Positions 45,169 to 53,281 are shown, counted from the first letter of the stretch. The stretch is DNA of 64,000 nucleotides from JBGSMF01 sp964651475 (GCA_964651475.1 CAZYXV010000010.1:1-64000); one strand, 5' to 3'. Numbers and translations are program-made. Notes: generated from the sequence alone by a model not told the origin.

Positions 45169-45212
45169 AACAGCAGGTGAACGGCATCTATTCACGCTGT
45201 TCACCTGCTGTT
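45169..45212 (-). terminator. Hairpin between Mo oxidoreductase 3 and DUF364 gene
   Basis: Perfect 14-nt arms (45169-45182 and 45199-45212) with a 16-nt loop, followed on the minus strand by TTTT. Likely an attenuating terminator or mRNA-stabilising hairpin that makes the first gene of the cluster more abundant than the rest. Confidence 0.55.
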
Positions 45213-45226
45213 AGACTGCGCCAGCT

Positions 45227-47953
45227 CTAATGAGCCAGTGCCTTGATGCCGGCCAACACCTTTTCCGGCAGCGCCGGCAGATGCGTGATGCGCACGCCGG
45301 TCGCGTTCTTGATCGCGTTGACGACGGCGACGTGTGACGAGGCCAATGGAATCTCGCCCACGCCCGCCGCGCCAAACGGCCCATACTCGCGCGGCGTTTC
45401 CACATAGTAAAGGTCAAACTTGTCTGGGATGTCTTTGGCATACGGGATGCCGCAGGCCAGCATCGTCGTGTGTTTTTCCAGGTCCTCAAAGTCTTCCGTG
45501 AGGGCCAGGCCGATGCCCTGTGCGATGCCGCCGTACATTTGCCCGTCTACCACCAGCTTGTTGTTGATCTTGCCGATGTCGGTGACGGCGGTGTAGCCTT
45601 CGACTGTTACCTTGCCGGTCTTGACATCCACGGCCACCTCGGCCATAAAGGCGCCGTACATGTAGACGGAGAAAGGTTTGCCCTGGCCGTTCTCGTCGCA
45701 GTTGGAATTCATCGAGGCTGACCATTTGCCCACGTGCTTGAGCGGCAGTTTCTCGGCCGCCATCTCGTCGTAGGTGCGGTAACCGCCGCCCGGCTTGAGC
45801 ATAGCGGCCAGCAGCTTTTCGCAGCCGTCTTTGATGGCGTTGCCGATGACGACCTGGCTGCGGCTGCCGCCCGAAGGCCCGCCATTCGGCGCCAGCGCCG
45901 TGTCGTTCAAGACGAGCTTGATCTGGCTGGGATCGAGCTCCAGCGGGAGCAGGGCCTGGTGCGCGGTGCCTACCACTCCCATGTCCGCGCCCTGGCCATG
46001 ATCTTGCCAGGTGGTATAGACCGTGACGCCATCCTTGGTCAATTCGACCCAGGCTTCCGCTCCGTCAACGCCATCCAGGCCAGAGCCATAGATGCCGATG
46101 GAAATGCCCACGCCCTTTTTCTTTTCCGGCGTAGACTCTTTGGCGGCCTTTTCTTTGGCAGCTTTGTAAAGCGGGCGCAGCTTGTCAAGTAGCTCGGGGA
46201 GGCTATAGACCTCCGGCGCCTGACCGGTGGGCGTCGTATCGCCGGGGCGATAGACATTCTTGTAGCGCAGCTCGAGCGGATCCACGCCCATCTTGTCTGC
46301 CAGCTCGTCCATCAGGCTTTCCGAAGCGAGGAACGCCTGCGGCGAGCCATACGCGCGGAACGGCGCGCCCCAGCAGTGATTGGTGCAAACCGTCCGCCCC
46401 AGGCCGCGAATGTTCGGGATGTTATAGCCGGCGCCAATGAATTGCACGCCGCGCAGCGTGAGCAGATCGCCAAACTCGGAGTATGGCCCGTGGTCCACAA
46501 GATAATCGTGCTCCATCGCGATGAGCTTGCCGTCCTTGTCCGCGCCCATCTTGCTCTTGATCCAGAACGGCGAGCGCTTGCCTGTGTAGGTGATGAATTG
46601 CTGGTAATCGTATTCGAGGTATACTGGGCGGCCCGTGGCCATGCACGCCACGCCCAGCAGCGCTTCCATCGTCGGGCAGAATTTATAGCCAAACGTGCCG
46701 CCGGCTGGATTTTGAATCAGGCGCAGCTTGTCTGGATCGAGGCCCAAACCCGGCGCAATCATGGCGTGATGGAGATAAAGGCCAATGCTCTTGGAATGAA
46801 TCGTCACCCGCCCTTCTTCATCATAGTAGGCAAAGCCCACGTCGCCCTCGACGGTCAGGTGCGGCTGCCGCTGCAGGTAGAAATCGCCTTCGACGGTGTA
46901 AGCGGCTTTTTCCATCAACGGCTTGGTGTCTTCACCCTTGACGATCTTTTGCTCATAGTAAACGTTGGGCGTGCCGGGGTGAATTTCAATCGCGTCCTCG
47001 GCCATGGCCGCCGGCGCGCTCATGTAGGCCGGCAGCAATTCCAACTCGACCTTGACCTTTTCCGCCGCCATCTTGGCCTCGTGAGGTGTGTCGGCGCAGA
47101 CGATGGCGATGGCGTCGCCATATTGAAAGACCTTTTTGTCGCACAAGATGGGCCGATCCCATCCGTCGCCCTTGTTCGACGGGAAGGTGATGAGGCCGGT
47201 GATGCGGTTCTTGCCCTTGACGTCCTTGTGCGTAATCACCTTAAAGACACCGGGCATTTTCTCCGCTTCGGAGGTGTCAATTGAGAGAATGTTGGCGTGC
47301 GAGACCTTGGCCTGCACCAAAGCGAGGTGTAGTGTGTCCGGCGGCAGTCTGAGGCCCAGGTCCTGGCCATACTCGAGCGTGCCGGTCACTTTGCCCACAG
47401 CCGTCGGGCGCGGATACTTGCTGCCCCAAATCTTGCCGTCGGCGGGCATCTTGAACTCGAGCTCTTCTTTGGGCATTTCGCCGCGCAGCACCTTGGCCGC
47501 GTCCATGATGGCGTCTACAAAAGGCTTGTACCCTGTGCAGCGGCAGACATTGTGGTGCTGGGTAAGCCAGGCTCTCACCTGCTCGCGGGTAGGGGAAGGA
47601 TTCTGATCCAGCAAGGCTTTGGCCGAAACGACAAAGCCGGGGACGCAAAAGCCGCATTGGTCTGCGCCGTGAACAATATAGGCCATTTGAATGGGGTGCA
47701 GATTGCTTGGCGTGCCGATCCCTTCGACGGTGACAACCTTGGCGCCATCCGGCACGCGCTTCATCTTGGTGACGCACGCCAGCGTGAGCTTGCCATCCAG
47801 GATGACGTTGCACGCGCCGCAGTGGCCATCATTGCAAAACACTTTGGTGCCGGTCAGCAGCAATTGCTTGCGGAGGACATCACCCAGGCTTGACTCCGGA
47901 TCGGCGATTACGGTCTTGGAGACCCCATTGATGTTGAGAACTTTTTTCTGCAT
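45227..47953 (-). CDS. MOP-type molybdenum aldehyde oxidoreductase 3
   Basis: 908 residues, a close paralogue of the enzyme at 27066-29789. [2Fe-2S] cysteines at 40, 45, 48, 60, 100, 103, 137, 139. Mo-site motifs 'GGTFGYKFCPT', 'WGAPFRAYGSPQ', and catalytic Glu about 867 in 'GAAGVGE'. It should oxidise an aldehyde or a similar carbonyl compound to the acid. AAGGAG precedes the ATG. It is the first gene of the large cluster, downstream of a 420-bp regulatory region with two ModE-like operators. Differences from enzyme 1 around the substrate funnel suggest a different substrate range. Confidence 0.92.
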   Translation of the reverse strand: MQKKVLNINGVSKTVIADPESSLGDVLRKQLLLTGTKVFCNDGHCGACNVILDGKLTLACVTKMKRVPDGAKVVTVEGIGTPSNLHPIQMAYIVHGADQCGFCVPGFVVSAKALLDQNPSPTREQVRAWLTQHHNVCRCTGYKPFVDAIMDAAKVLRGEMPKEELEFKMPADGKIWGSKYPRPTAVGKVTGTLEYGQDLGLRLPPDTLHLALVQAKVSHANILSIDTSEAEKMPGVFKVITHKDVKGKNRITGLITFPSNKGDGWDRPILCDKKVFQYGDAIAIVCADTPHEAKMAAEKVKVELELLPAYMSAPAAMAEDAIEIHPGTPNVYYEQKIVKGEDTKPLMEKAAYTVEGDFYLQRQPHLTVEGDVGFAYYDEEGRVTIHSKSIGLYLHHAMIAPGLGLDPDKLRLIQNPAGGTFGYKFCPTMEALLGVACMATGRPVYLEYDYQQFITYTGKRSPFWIKSKMGADKDGKLIAMEHDYLVDHGPYSEFGDLLTLRGVQFIGAGYNIPNIRGLGRTVCTNHCWGAPFRAYGSPQAFLASESLMDELADKMGVDPLELRYKNVYRPGDTTPTGQAPEVYSLPELLDKLRPLYKAAKEKAAKESTPEKKKGVGISIGIYGSGLDGVDGAEAWVELTKDGVTVYTTWQDHGQGADMGVVGTAHQALLPLELDPSQIKLVLNDTALAPNGGPSGGSRSQVVIGNAIKDGCEKLLAAMLKPGGGYRTYDEMAAEKLPLKHVGKWSASMNSNCDENGQGKPFSVYMYGAFMAEVAVDVKTGKVTVEGYTAVTDIGKINNKLVVDGQMYGGIAQGIGLALTEDFEDLEKHTTMLACGIPYAKDIPDKFDLYYVETPREYGPFGAAGVGEIPLASSHVAVVNAIKNATGVRITHLPALPEKVLAGIKALAH

Positions 47954-48110
47954 TTTGCAACTCCTTGCGTTCTTAATTTGTGTGGATACGAGTGAGGAAA
48001 CAAAAAGTGGTCGGAATTAGCAGGTTGATTTTGATATTTGGCCTCCTTGTGAAATTGGAAAGCGCTTCCCAACGCCCCTTTGCGACGGGCCGAGGTTGTA
48101 GTCCCATTAT

Positions 48111-48133
48111 CGCTATGTTAATCTGGCATAACG
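48111..48133. promoter_or_regulatory. ModE-like operator B
   Basis: CGCTATG, 9 bp, CATAACG (one mismatch from a perfect dyad). The right part extends into CATAAAAAA and CACAAC, a module (48111-48154) repeated 85 bp away at site C. Read on the minus strand, CACAAC gives TTGTGA and the arm gives TTATGC 16 bp later, a possible weak promoter overlapped by the operator. Confidence 0.55.
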
Positions 48134-48195
48134 TAGACCATAAAAAATCACAACATAGACAAATTTGCACTGGGCTGAGGCTATGATCACATTGC

Positions 48196-48218
48196 CGTTA
48201 TTTCAATAAAACATAACG
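48196..48218. promoter_or_regulatory. ModE-like operator C
   Basis: CGTTATT, 9 bp, CATAACG (one mismatch from a perfect dyad). The module continues to CACAAC at 48240. The centres of sites B and C are 85 bp apart, about eight helical turns, so bound dimers would lie on the same face of the DNA. Confidence 0.55.
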
Positions 48219-48291
48219 ACGAGCATAAAAAAACCACAACACCGACCCAGTCAACATTGTGATAAAAATATCTTATCATAAAAGGAACAAC

Positions 48292-48323
48292 TTGACAAGT
48301 ATACCCTGATATGTTACAATATC
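48292..48323 (+). promoter_or_regulatory. Promoter and dyad of the PadR gene
   Basis: TTGACA (48292-48297), 17 bp, TACAAT (48315-48320). A dyad GATAT-GTTACA-ATATC (48308-48323) overlaps the -10 box, a fitting autoregulation site for a PadR repressor. A second A+T-rich dyad (GATAA/TTATC) lies just upstream, around 48261-48277. Confidence 0.6.
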
Positions 48324-48373
48324 TCCCTATATATTTATAATGTGAATATTCATAAGCTAAGCATACATCGTCC

Positions 48374-48895
48374 ATGTCAAGAGATACTAGCCTTTCACCC
48401 CAACCTGTCTTGCTGGGATTCTTGATGCCAGGCCCCAAGCATCCTTATGAACTTTACCAAGAGTTTGATCGTGAGCTTGGGCAGGTCTGGCATATTGGTC
48501 AAAGTCACCTCTATGCTCACCTCAAGCAACTGGCCGAATCTGGGCTGGCCACGGTCACGACGGAAACACAACTCAATCGCCCCTCGCGCAATGTCTATCA
48601 CATCACGCCGGCCGGGCAGGAGCACTTTGATAACTGGCTGCGTCGGCCCACCCGGCACGTGCGCCACATCCGACTCGAGTTTTTGGCTCGCCTGTATTTT
48701 TTCCGGCGCTTGTCGCTGCCGGGGCTGGAACAACTCGTGGCCAATCAGAAAACCTTGTTGCAAGCGATGACCAAATCGTTGGGCCGCGCTATTGCCCAGG
48801 CCGACGACAAGTATTGGAGGTTGGTGCTGGAATTTCGCCAATGTGAAATGCAAGCCATCATTCGCTGGCTTGATCGTTGTTTGGAAATGCTTTAG
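48374..48895 (+). CDS. PadR family transcriptional regulator
   Basis: 173 residues. The N-terminal winged helix has the PadR pattern 'VLLGFLMPGPKHPYELYQEF', 'IGQSHLYAHLKQLAESGLA' (recognition helix) and 'NVYHITPAGQEHFDNWL'. A helical C-terminal dimerisation region (about 95-173) follows, as in Vir-type PadR proteins. PadR proteins are usually repressors released by small phenolic or other ligands. It lies between the Mo cluster and the ABC importer; it is 11 bp from the importer's first gene, so it is part of that operon. It may regulate both directions. Confidence 0.88.
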   Translation: MSRDTSLSPQPVLLGFLMPGPKHPYELYQEFDRELGQVWHIGQSHLYAHLKQLAESGLATVTTETQLNRPSRNVYHITPAGQEHFDNWLRRPTRHVRHIRLEFLARLYFFRRLSLPGLEQLVANQKTLLQAMTKSLGRAIAQADDKYWRLVLEFRQCEMQAIIRWLDRCLEML

Positions 48896-48906
48896 GAGGT
48901 CATTCA

Positions 48907-50013
48907 ATGTTCTCGAAGCGTCTCATGTTGTTGTCTCTCGTCCTGGTCCTGATTTTGGTAGCTTGCGCCGGGCCAGCGGCGCCTGCTCCCACCGCCGCCC
49001 CAGCGGCGACGCCAACATCGGCTGACTTTACCGTCACCGATGCGCTTGGACGCAAAGTGACATTTGCCAGGCCGCCGCAGCGGATTGTCGTGGTCGGCAA
49101 AGCCTTGTTCATGATCGCCGATGCGATTTATCTTTTTCCCGAATCGTCCGCGCGCGTGGCTGCCATCGGCAAGACGGTGCAGAACAAACGGGACTTTATT
49201 CCCGTCATTGATCCGAACTATTCGAGCAAGACAATCCTAGAGACCGACGCAGGGGCGGAGCAAATTGCCGCGGCTAAGCCCGATTTGGTGCTGCTCAAGA
49301 GCAGCGTGGCCGAATCGCTGGGCAAGCCGGTGGAGGCTTTGGGCATTCCAGTTGTGTACGTTGATTTTGAGACGCCGGAACAATATTGGCGGGACATCAC
49401 GATGCTGGGACAACTTTTTCAGAATGAGGCGCGCGCCAAGCAGGTTATCGCATTTTATCAAGGGCGAATCGAACGGATATCGAAAGCGTTGGACGGAGTG
49501 GCAAGCAAGCCGCGCGTGCTGCTCTTGTATTACAGCGACAAGGATGGCGCGATGGCTTTTAACGTCCCGCCGCTCACCTGGATACAGACGATGCTGGTTG
49601 AGATGGCAGGTGGACAGCCGGTTTGGAAAGATGCGCAACTTGGGTCAGGTTGGACCAAGGTTAATCTCGAACAAATCGCCGCGTGGGACGCCGATCAGAT
49701 TTACATTGTGGCCTACACCAAGAATTCCAGCGATGTTGTCAAGCAACTCGAGGCTGATCCTCAGTGGCAGGCCCTGCGCACTGTCAAGCAAGGCAAGCTG
49801 TATGGTTTTCCGGGCGACTATTACAGTTGGGATCAACCTGATCCGCGTTGGATTTTGGGTCTCACCTGGCTGGCCGCCAAGATCAATCCAGATCGTTTCC
49901 CCGATCTCGACCTGGACCAAGAAATCCGCACCTTTTATAAAGAGTTCTACAATCTGGGTGATGCCGCCTATCAGAAGGATATCCAGCCTAACCTGATGGG
50001 AGACTTGCCCTGA
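48907..50013 (+). CDS. ABC importer substrate-binding lipoprotein (FecB/BtuF fold)
   Basis: 368 residues. Lipoprotein signal with lipobox 'LVAC' (Cys20) and a Pro/Ala linker to about 37. A cluster A-II/III binding-protein fold follows ('VTDALGRKVTFARPPQRIVVVG' near 43, long central helix, 'AAWDADQIYIVAYT' near 260). The family takes up siderophores, cobalamin, heme or, in MolA, molybdate and tungstate. The molybdenum gene context and ModE-like sites favour an oxyanion (inference). AGGAGG lies 8 nt before the ATG at 48907. Confidence 0.85.
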   Translation: MFSKRLMLLSLVLVLILVACAGPAAPAPTAAPAATPTSADFTVTDALGRKVTFARPPQRIVVVGKALFMIADAIYLFPESSARVAAIGKTVQNKRDFIPVIDPNYSSKTILETDAGAEQIAAAKPDLVLLKSSVAESLGKPVEALGIPVVYVDFETPEQYWRDITMLGQLFQNEARAKQVIAFYQGRIERISKALDGVASKPRVLLLYYSDKDGAMAFNVPPLTWIQTMLVEMAGGQPVWKDAQLGSGWTKVNLEQIAAWDADQIYIVAYTKNSSDVVKQLEADPQWQALRTVKQGKLYGFPGDYYSWDQPDPRWILGLTWLAAKINPDRFPDLDLDQEIRTFYKEFYNLGDAAYQKDIQPNLMGDLP

Positions 50014-50045
50014 GCCAGAGTAAGGCTAACGTCCCGGCTTCTTCC

Positions 50046-51062
50046 ATGCTATCTATCCCACGCCGCGCCGGCGCAATCCGATCCTTGAACGGACAGATGT
50101 GGATTGCGTTAGCGTTGATCGCAGTGTTTGCGCTGTCGCTGTTCGTGGGCCGCTATTCGGGCGTGGGACTCCTCTCGCCGGAACGATTGGCGAACGATGA
50201 ACTGGCGCAGCGACTGGTGCTCAATCTGCGCCTGCCGCGCTTGTTGACGGCCGTAATGTTGGGCATGTCGCTGGCCGCCGCCGGGACCGTCTTTCAGATG
50301 CTCTTTGGCAATCCGCTGGTAGAGCCGGGCTTTTTGGGCGTGTCACAAGGCGCGGCGTTTGGGGCCGCCCTTAGCATCATCTTTCTGAGCAACGTTGCGT
50401 GGTTGGTGCAAGGCTCGGCGGCGCTGTTTGCCTTTCTGGGCCTGGGATTCTCGTACGCGTTGGCGCGCCGGGCGCGCTTTGGCGGCTGGGTGCTGCGCCT
50501 GGTGCTGGCGGGCATTGCCGTCTCGGCGCTGTTTTCCGCCGGCGTGGGCGTGCTCAAGTATATCGCCGATCCCCTGAGCCAGTTGCAAGAAATCACCTTC
50601 TGGCTGCTAGGGGCGCTGTCGGGCATCACCTGGGTGCAGGCGGCATCCATTGCGCCGGTCACACTCATCAGTCTATACGTGATCTATCGAATGCGCTGGC
50701 GATTGAACCTACTCTCGCTGGACGACACGACTGCGTTTTCGCTGGGCGTCGCACCGGGGCGTGAGCGGGCGCTCCTGTTGACGGCGGCGGTGGCGGCAAC
50801 GGCGGCTGTTGTTTCCGTCAGCGGCATGGTGGGCTGGATTGGTCTCATCGTGCCGCACCTGGCCCGCCGCTGGTTTGGCGCAGACGCTCGCCGCGCGCTG
50901 CCCGCGGCCATGCTGATGGGTGGATTGTTCGGCGTGATATGTGACGACATGGCGCGCACCTTGCTGGCCGGCGAGATTCCACTTGGCATCTTGACCTCGC
51001 TTTTCGGCGCGCTCTTTTTTATCGCCATGATGGCGACGCGAAATGTTCGGGCGGAACGATGA
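50046..51062 (+). CDS. FecCD-type ABC importer permease
   Basis: 338 residues with about ten hydrophobic segments. FecCD/BtuC signatures: 'RLPRLLTAVMLGMSLAAAGTVFQMLFGNPLVEPGFLGVSQGAAFG' (about 57-100), 'WLLGALSGITW' near 187, 'GMVGWIGLIVPHLARRWFG' near 265 and 'GEIPLGILTSLFGALFF' near 308 (coupling and C-terminal conserved motifs). It forms the channel of a type II importer with the flanking lipoprotein and ATPase. The 3' end overlaps the ATPase gene by 4 bp. Confidence 0.92.
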   Translation: MLSIPRRAGAIRSLNGQMWIALALIAVFALSLFVGRYSGVGLLSPERLANDELAQRLVLNLRLPRLLTAVMLGMSLAAAGTVFQMLFGNPLVEPGFLGVSQGAAFGAALSIIFLSNVAWLVQGSAALFAFLGLGFSYALARRARFGGWVLRLVLAGIAVSALFSAGVGVLKYIADPLSQLQEITFWLLGALSGITWVQAASIAPVTLISLYVIYRMRWRLNLLSLDDTTAFSLGVAPGRERALLLTAAVAATAAVVSVSGMVGWIGLIVPHLARRWFGADARRALPAAMLMGGLFGVICDDMARTLLAGEIPLGILTSLFGALFFIAMMATRNVRAER

Positions 51063-51844
51063 CGGCTCAGCGCGCACCCTTGCTCTTGTTTGACCAGGTC
51101 ACTTTTGGCTACCAACCGGATAGTCGGGCAGTCCTGCGCGCCCTCTCGCTTGAAATAAAAGCAGGCACTGTCACGGCGATCCTGGGACCGAACGGCGCGG
51201 GCAAGACGACGCTCTTGCACCTGGCGCTGGGCTGGCTGGCGCCGCAAAGCGGCCAGGTGCAGTTGGACGGGCAATCGCTGGGCAGCTACTCGCGGCGAGA
51301 GTTGGGACGGTGGATGGCGCTGGTGCCGCAGAGCGAGCGCATTCCCTTCGATTACTCAATCCTGGAGTATGTCTTGCTGGGGCGCGCGCCCTATCTAGCT
51401 CCGCTGGACATGCCGGGCGCAGAGGATTGCGGTATCAGTGAGCAAGCCATTGAGCAAGTTGGCCTCGGTCGCCTGGATGGACGCGCGGTCACTACCTTGA
51501 GTGGCGGCGAGCGACAGTTGGCGCTGGTGGCGCGCGCGCTGGCGCAGCAGCCGCGCCTGTTGCTGCTGGACGAGCCAACGTCACATCTCGACCTTGCCAA
51601 CAAGGCGCGCCTGATCAAGTTGATGCAAGAGCTGGCGGCGCAGGGGGTGACCATGTTGCTCACTACACACGAACCCGATGTGGCCGCGGCGATTGCGACT
51701 CATCTAGTGCTGATGCGCGATGGCCAGGTGTATCAAACCGGCTCACTCTCCCAGGTATTCACGGCGGAGCATTTGAGCGCAACGTACGATGTGCCAGTGA
51801 GTGTGACACAAGTAGATGGGCGGCGAATTGCCCTGTGGACATGA
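51059..51844 (+). CDS. ABC importer ATP-binding protein
   Basis: 261 residues. Walker A 'LGPNGAGKTTLLH' near residue 42, signature 'LSGGERQLALVARAL' near 146, Walker B 'LLLLDEPTSHLDL' near 168, and the H-loop His in 'TTHEPD'. A FhuC/BtuD-like subunit energising the adjacent FecCD permease. It overlaps the permease by 4 bp and the following methyltransferase by 4 bp (ATGA), indicating a tightly coupled operon. Confidence 0.93.
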   Translation: MTAQRAPLLLFDQVTFGYQPDSRAVLRALSLEIKAGTVTAILGPNGAGKTTLLHLALGWLAPQSGQVQLDGQSLGSYSRRELGRWMALVPQSERIPFDYSILEYVLLGRAPYLAPLDMPGAEDCGISEQAIEQVGLGRLDGRAVTTLSGGERQLALVARALAQQPRLLLLDEPTSHLDLANKARLIKLMQELAAQGVTMLLTTHEPDVAAAIATHLVLMRDGQVYQTGSLSQVFTAEHLSATYDVPVSVTQVDGRRIALWT

Positions 51845-52701
51845 CGAGAAAGTGTGCTATGGAAAAGATAACTGATTGGAGTTCACTGTGGCGAGAATTG
51901 GTCGAGGTCAAAACGCGCGGCCGAAAAAGAGATTGGGGCGCAGAGTCAGCGGCAGACGTTTGGCAGACCAGGGCGCGCAAGTTCGACGAGGGCGTCAGGC
52001 GCCGCTGGGCCAAACCTGATTCGAGCCGCGCGTTCGTCCTCTCTCAGCTTGGCCCAGATTCGACACTGCTGGATATTGGCGCGGGGACAGGCGCGTGGAC
52101 TGCTTTGCTGGCCCGCCGCGCCAGGCACGTCACCGCGGTTGAAGTTTCTGCGGCCATGGTCGAGGTTATGTGCGAAAACCTGGCTGAAGAAAGCATCTCA
52201 AACGTTACCATCATTCAAGGCATGTGGCCAGACGTGCCAGTAGAGCCGCACGATTTTTCGCTGTGCTCTCACGCGATGTATGGTTACCCCGATTTGGCGG
52301 CCTTTGTCGCGCGGATGGTGACCTGCACCCGGCGCACATGCTTTCTGGTGTTGCGCGCGCCAACGCTCGACGGCGTACGGGCCGAAGCGGCGCAGCATAT
52401 CTGGGGACAGCCGCTCGATAGCCCCAACTTTACTATTGCGTACAACATCTTGCTCCAGATGGGAGTTCACGCCAACGTGCTGATGGAAGACACAGGACTG
52501 TGGGAACCTCGAACGAGCGACAGTCTGCAAGATGCCTTGAGTGATTTGCAGCGTCACTTTGGGTTGGACGGGAACAGCGAGCACGACGAGTATTTGATGG
52601 ACCTGCTGCGCCGCCGCCTGGCGTGGGACGCTTTGCGTAACGAGTACGTCTGGCCGCGCGAGGTAAGGTCGGCGCTGGTGTATTGGCAAGTCGGCGCGTG
52701 A
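51841..52701 (+). CDS. SAM-dependent methyltransferase
   Basis: 286 residues. N-terminal about 60 residues helical and basic, then a class I methyltransferase: 'TLLDIGAGTGAWTALLARRA' near residue 76, 'VTAVEVSAAMVEVM' (beta 2 acidic end), and 'FSLCSHAMYGYPDLAAFV' (motif II/III). The acceptor is unknown. It is coupled by ATGA to the importer ATPase and by TGATG to the following NTPase, so it probably acts on the imported metal or its cofactor, or on the uptake system. A second methyltransferase (41046) lies in the Mo cluster. Confidence 0.8.
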   Translation: MTRKCAMEKITDWSSLWRELVEVKTRGRKRDWGAESAADVWQTRARKFDEGVRRRWAKPDSSRAFVLSQLGPDSTLLDIGAGTGAWTALLARRARHVTAVEVSAAMVEVMCENLAEESISNVTIIQGMWPDVPVEPHDFSLCSHAMYGYPDLAAFVARMVTCTRRTCFLVLRAPTLDGVRAEAAQHIWGQPLDSPNFTIAYNILLQMGVHANVLMEDTGLWEPRTSDSLQDALSDLQRHFGLDGNSEHDEYLMDLLRRRLAWDALRNEYVWPREVRSALVYWQVGA

Positions 52702-53243
52702 TGTCTATGCAATTCTCAGCGCCAAACCGCATTGCTATTTTGACCGGTCCGTTCGGCAGTGGCAAGACGACGGCCTGCCTTCAACTGGCTGGCCTGGCCC
52801 GGCAACGCGGGCTGGACTGCGCTGGGGTCATTTCACCGGCCCGCTTTGACGGCGGCGTCAAGGTGGGCATTGACGTGCTCGACGTGCGGAGCGGGCAGCG
52901 CCGCCCGCTGGCCGAGGCGAACAACCGGCCATCTGAGCTGCGCACGACGCGCTACCGTTTCGACGCGGACGCTATGGCGTGGGGCGCGGGTATTCTAAAC
53001 ATGGCCTGCCCGTGCGACTTGCTGATTGTAGACGAACTCGGTCCGCTGGAATTGGAACAAGGCCAGGGCTGGATAAACGCGCTGGACGTTTTGCGCGATG
53101 GGCAATTTGAGGCAGCGGTCGTGGTGGTGCGCCCCGCTTTGCTGGATGCTTTTTGCGCTCGAATGCAGGGCCTAACGGTGAGTGTGTTCACGCTGCCACA
53201 CTCGGATCTAGTATTACAATCTCTATTGGGGGTGGTACTATAA
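52701..53243 (+). CDS. P-loop nucleoside-triphosphatase (NTPase_1/THEP1-like)
   Basis: 180 residues. Walker A 'LTGPFGSGKTTACLQLAGL' near residue 13, 'GLDCAGVISPARFDGGVKVGIDVLDVRSG' near 34 and Walker B 'CDLLIVDELGPLELEQGQGW' near 102 match the THEP1/DUF265 family of small NTPases. The cellular role of the family is unclear. The ATG at 52701 shares its A with the previous stop. It is the last gene of the PadR-ABC operon. Possibly a metallochaperone-like GTPase/ATPase for the imported ion; this is inference. Confidence 0.82.
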   Translation: MSMQFSAPNRIAILTGPFGSGKTTACLQLAGLARQRGLDCAGVISPARFDGGVKVGIDVLDVRSGQRRPLAEANNRPSELRTTRYRFDADAMAWGAGILNMACPCDLLIVDELGPLELEQGQGWINALDVLRDGQFEAAVVVVRPALLDAFCARMQGLTVSVFTLPHSDLVLQSLLGVVL

Positions 53244-53275
53244 TTCGGGTGCGCACGATGTCGTGATTAATGAGA

Positions 53276-53281
53276 TATAAT
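53276..53281 (+). promoter_or_regulatory. -10 box of a probable leaderless gene
   Basis: TATAAT ends 6 bp before the ATG at 53288, the same spacing as in the two AfsR-like genes. No clear -35 box is found. A second TATAAT lies at 53239-53244, at the end of the NTPase gene. Confidence 0.45.
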
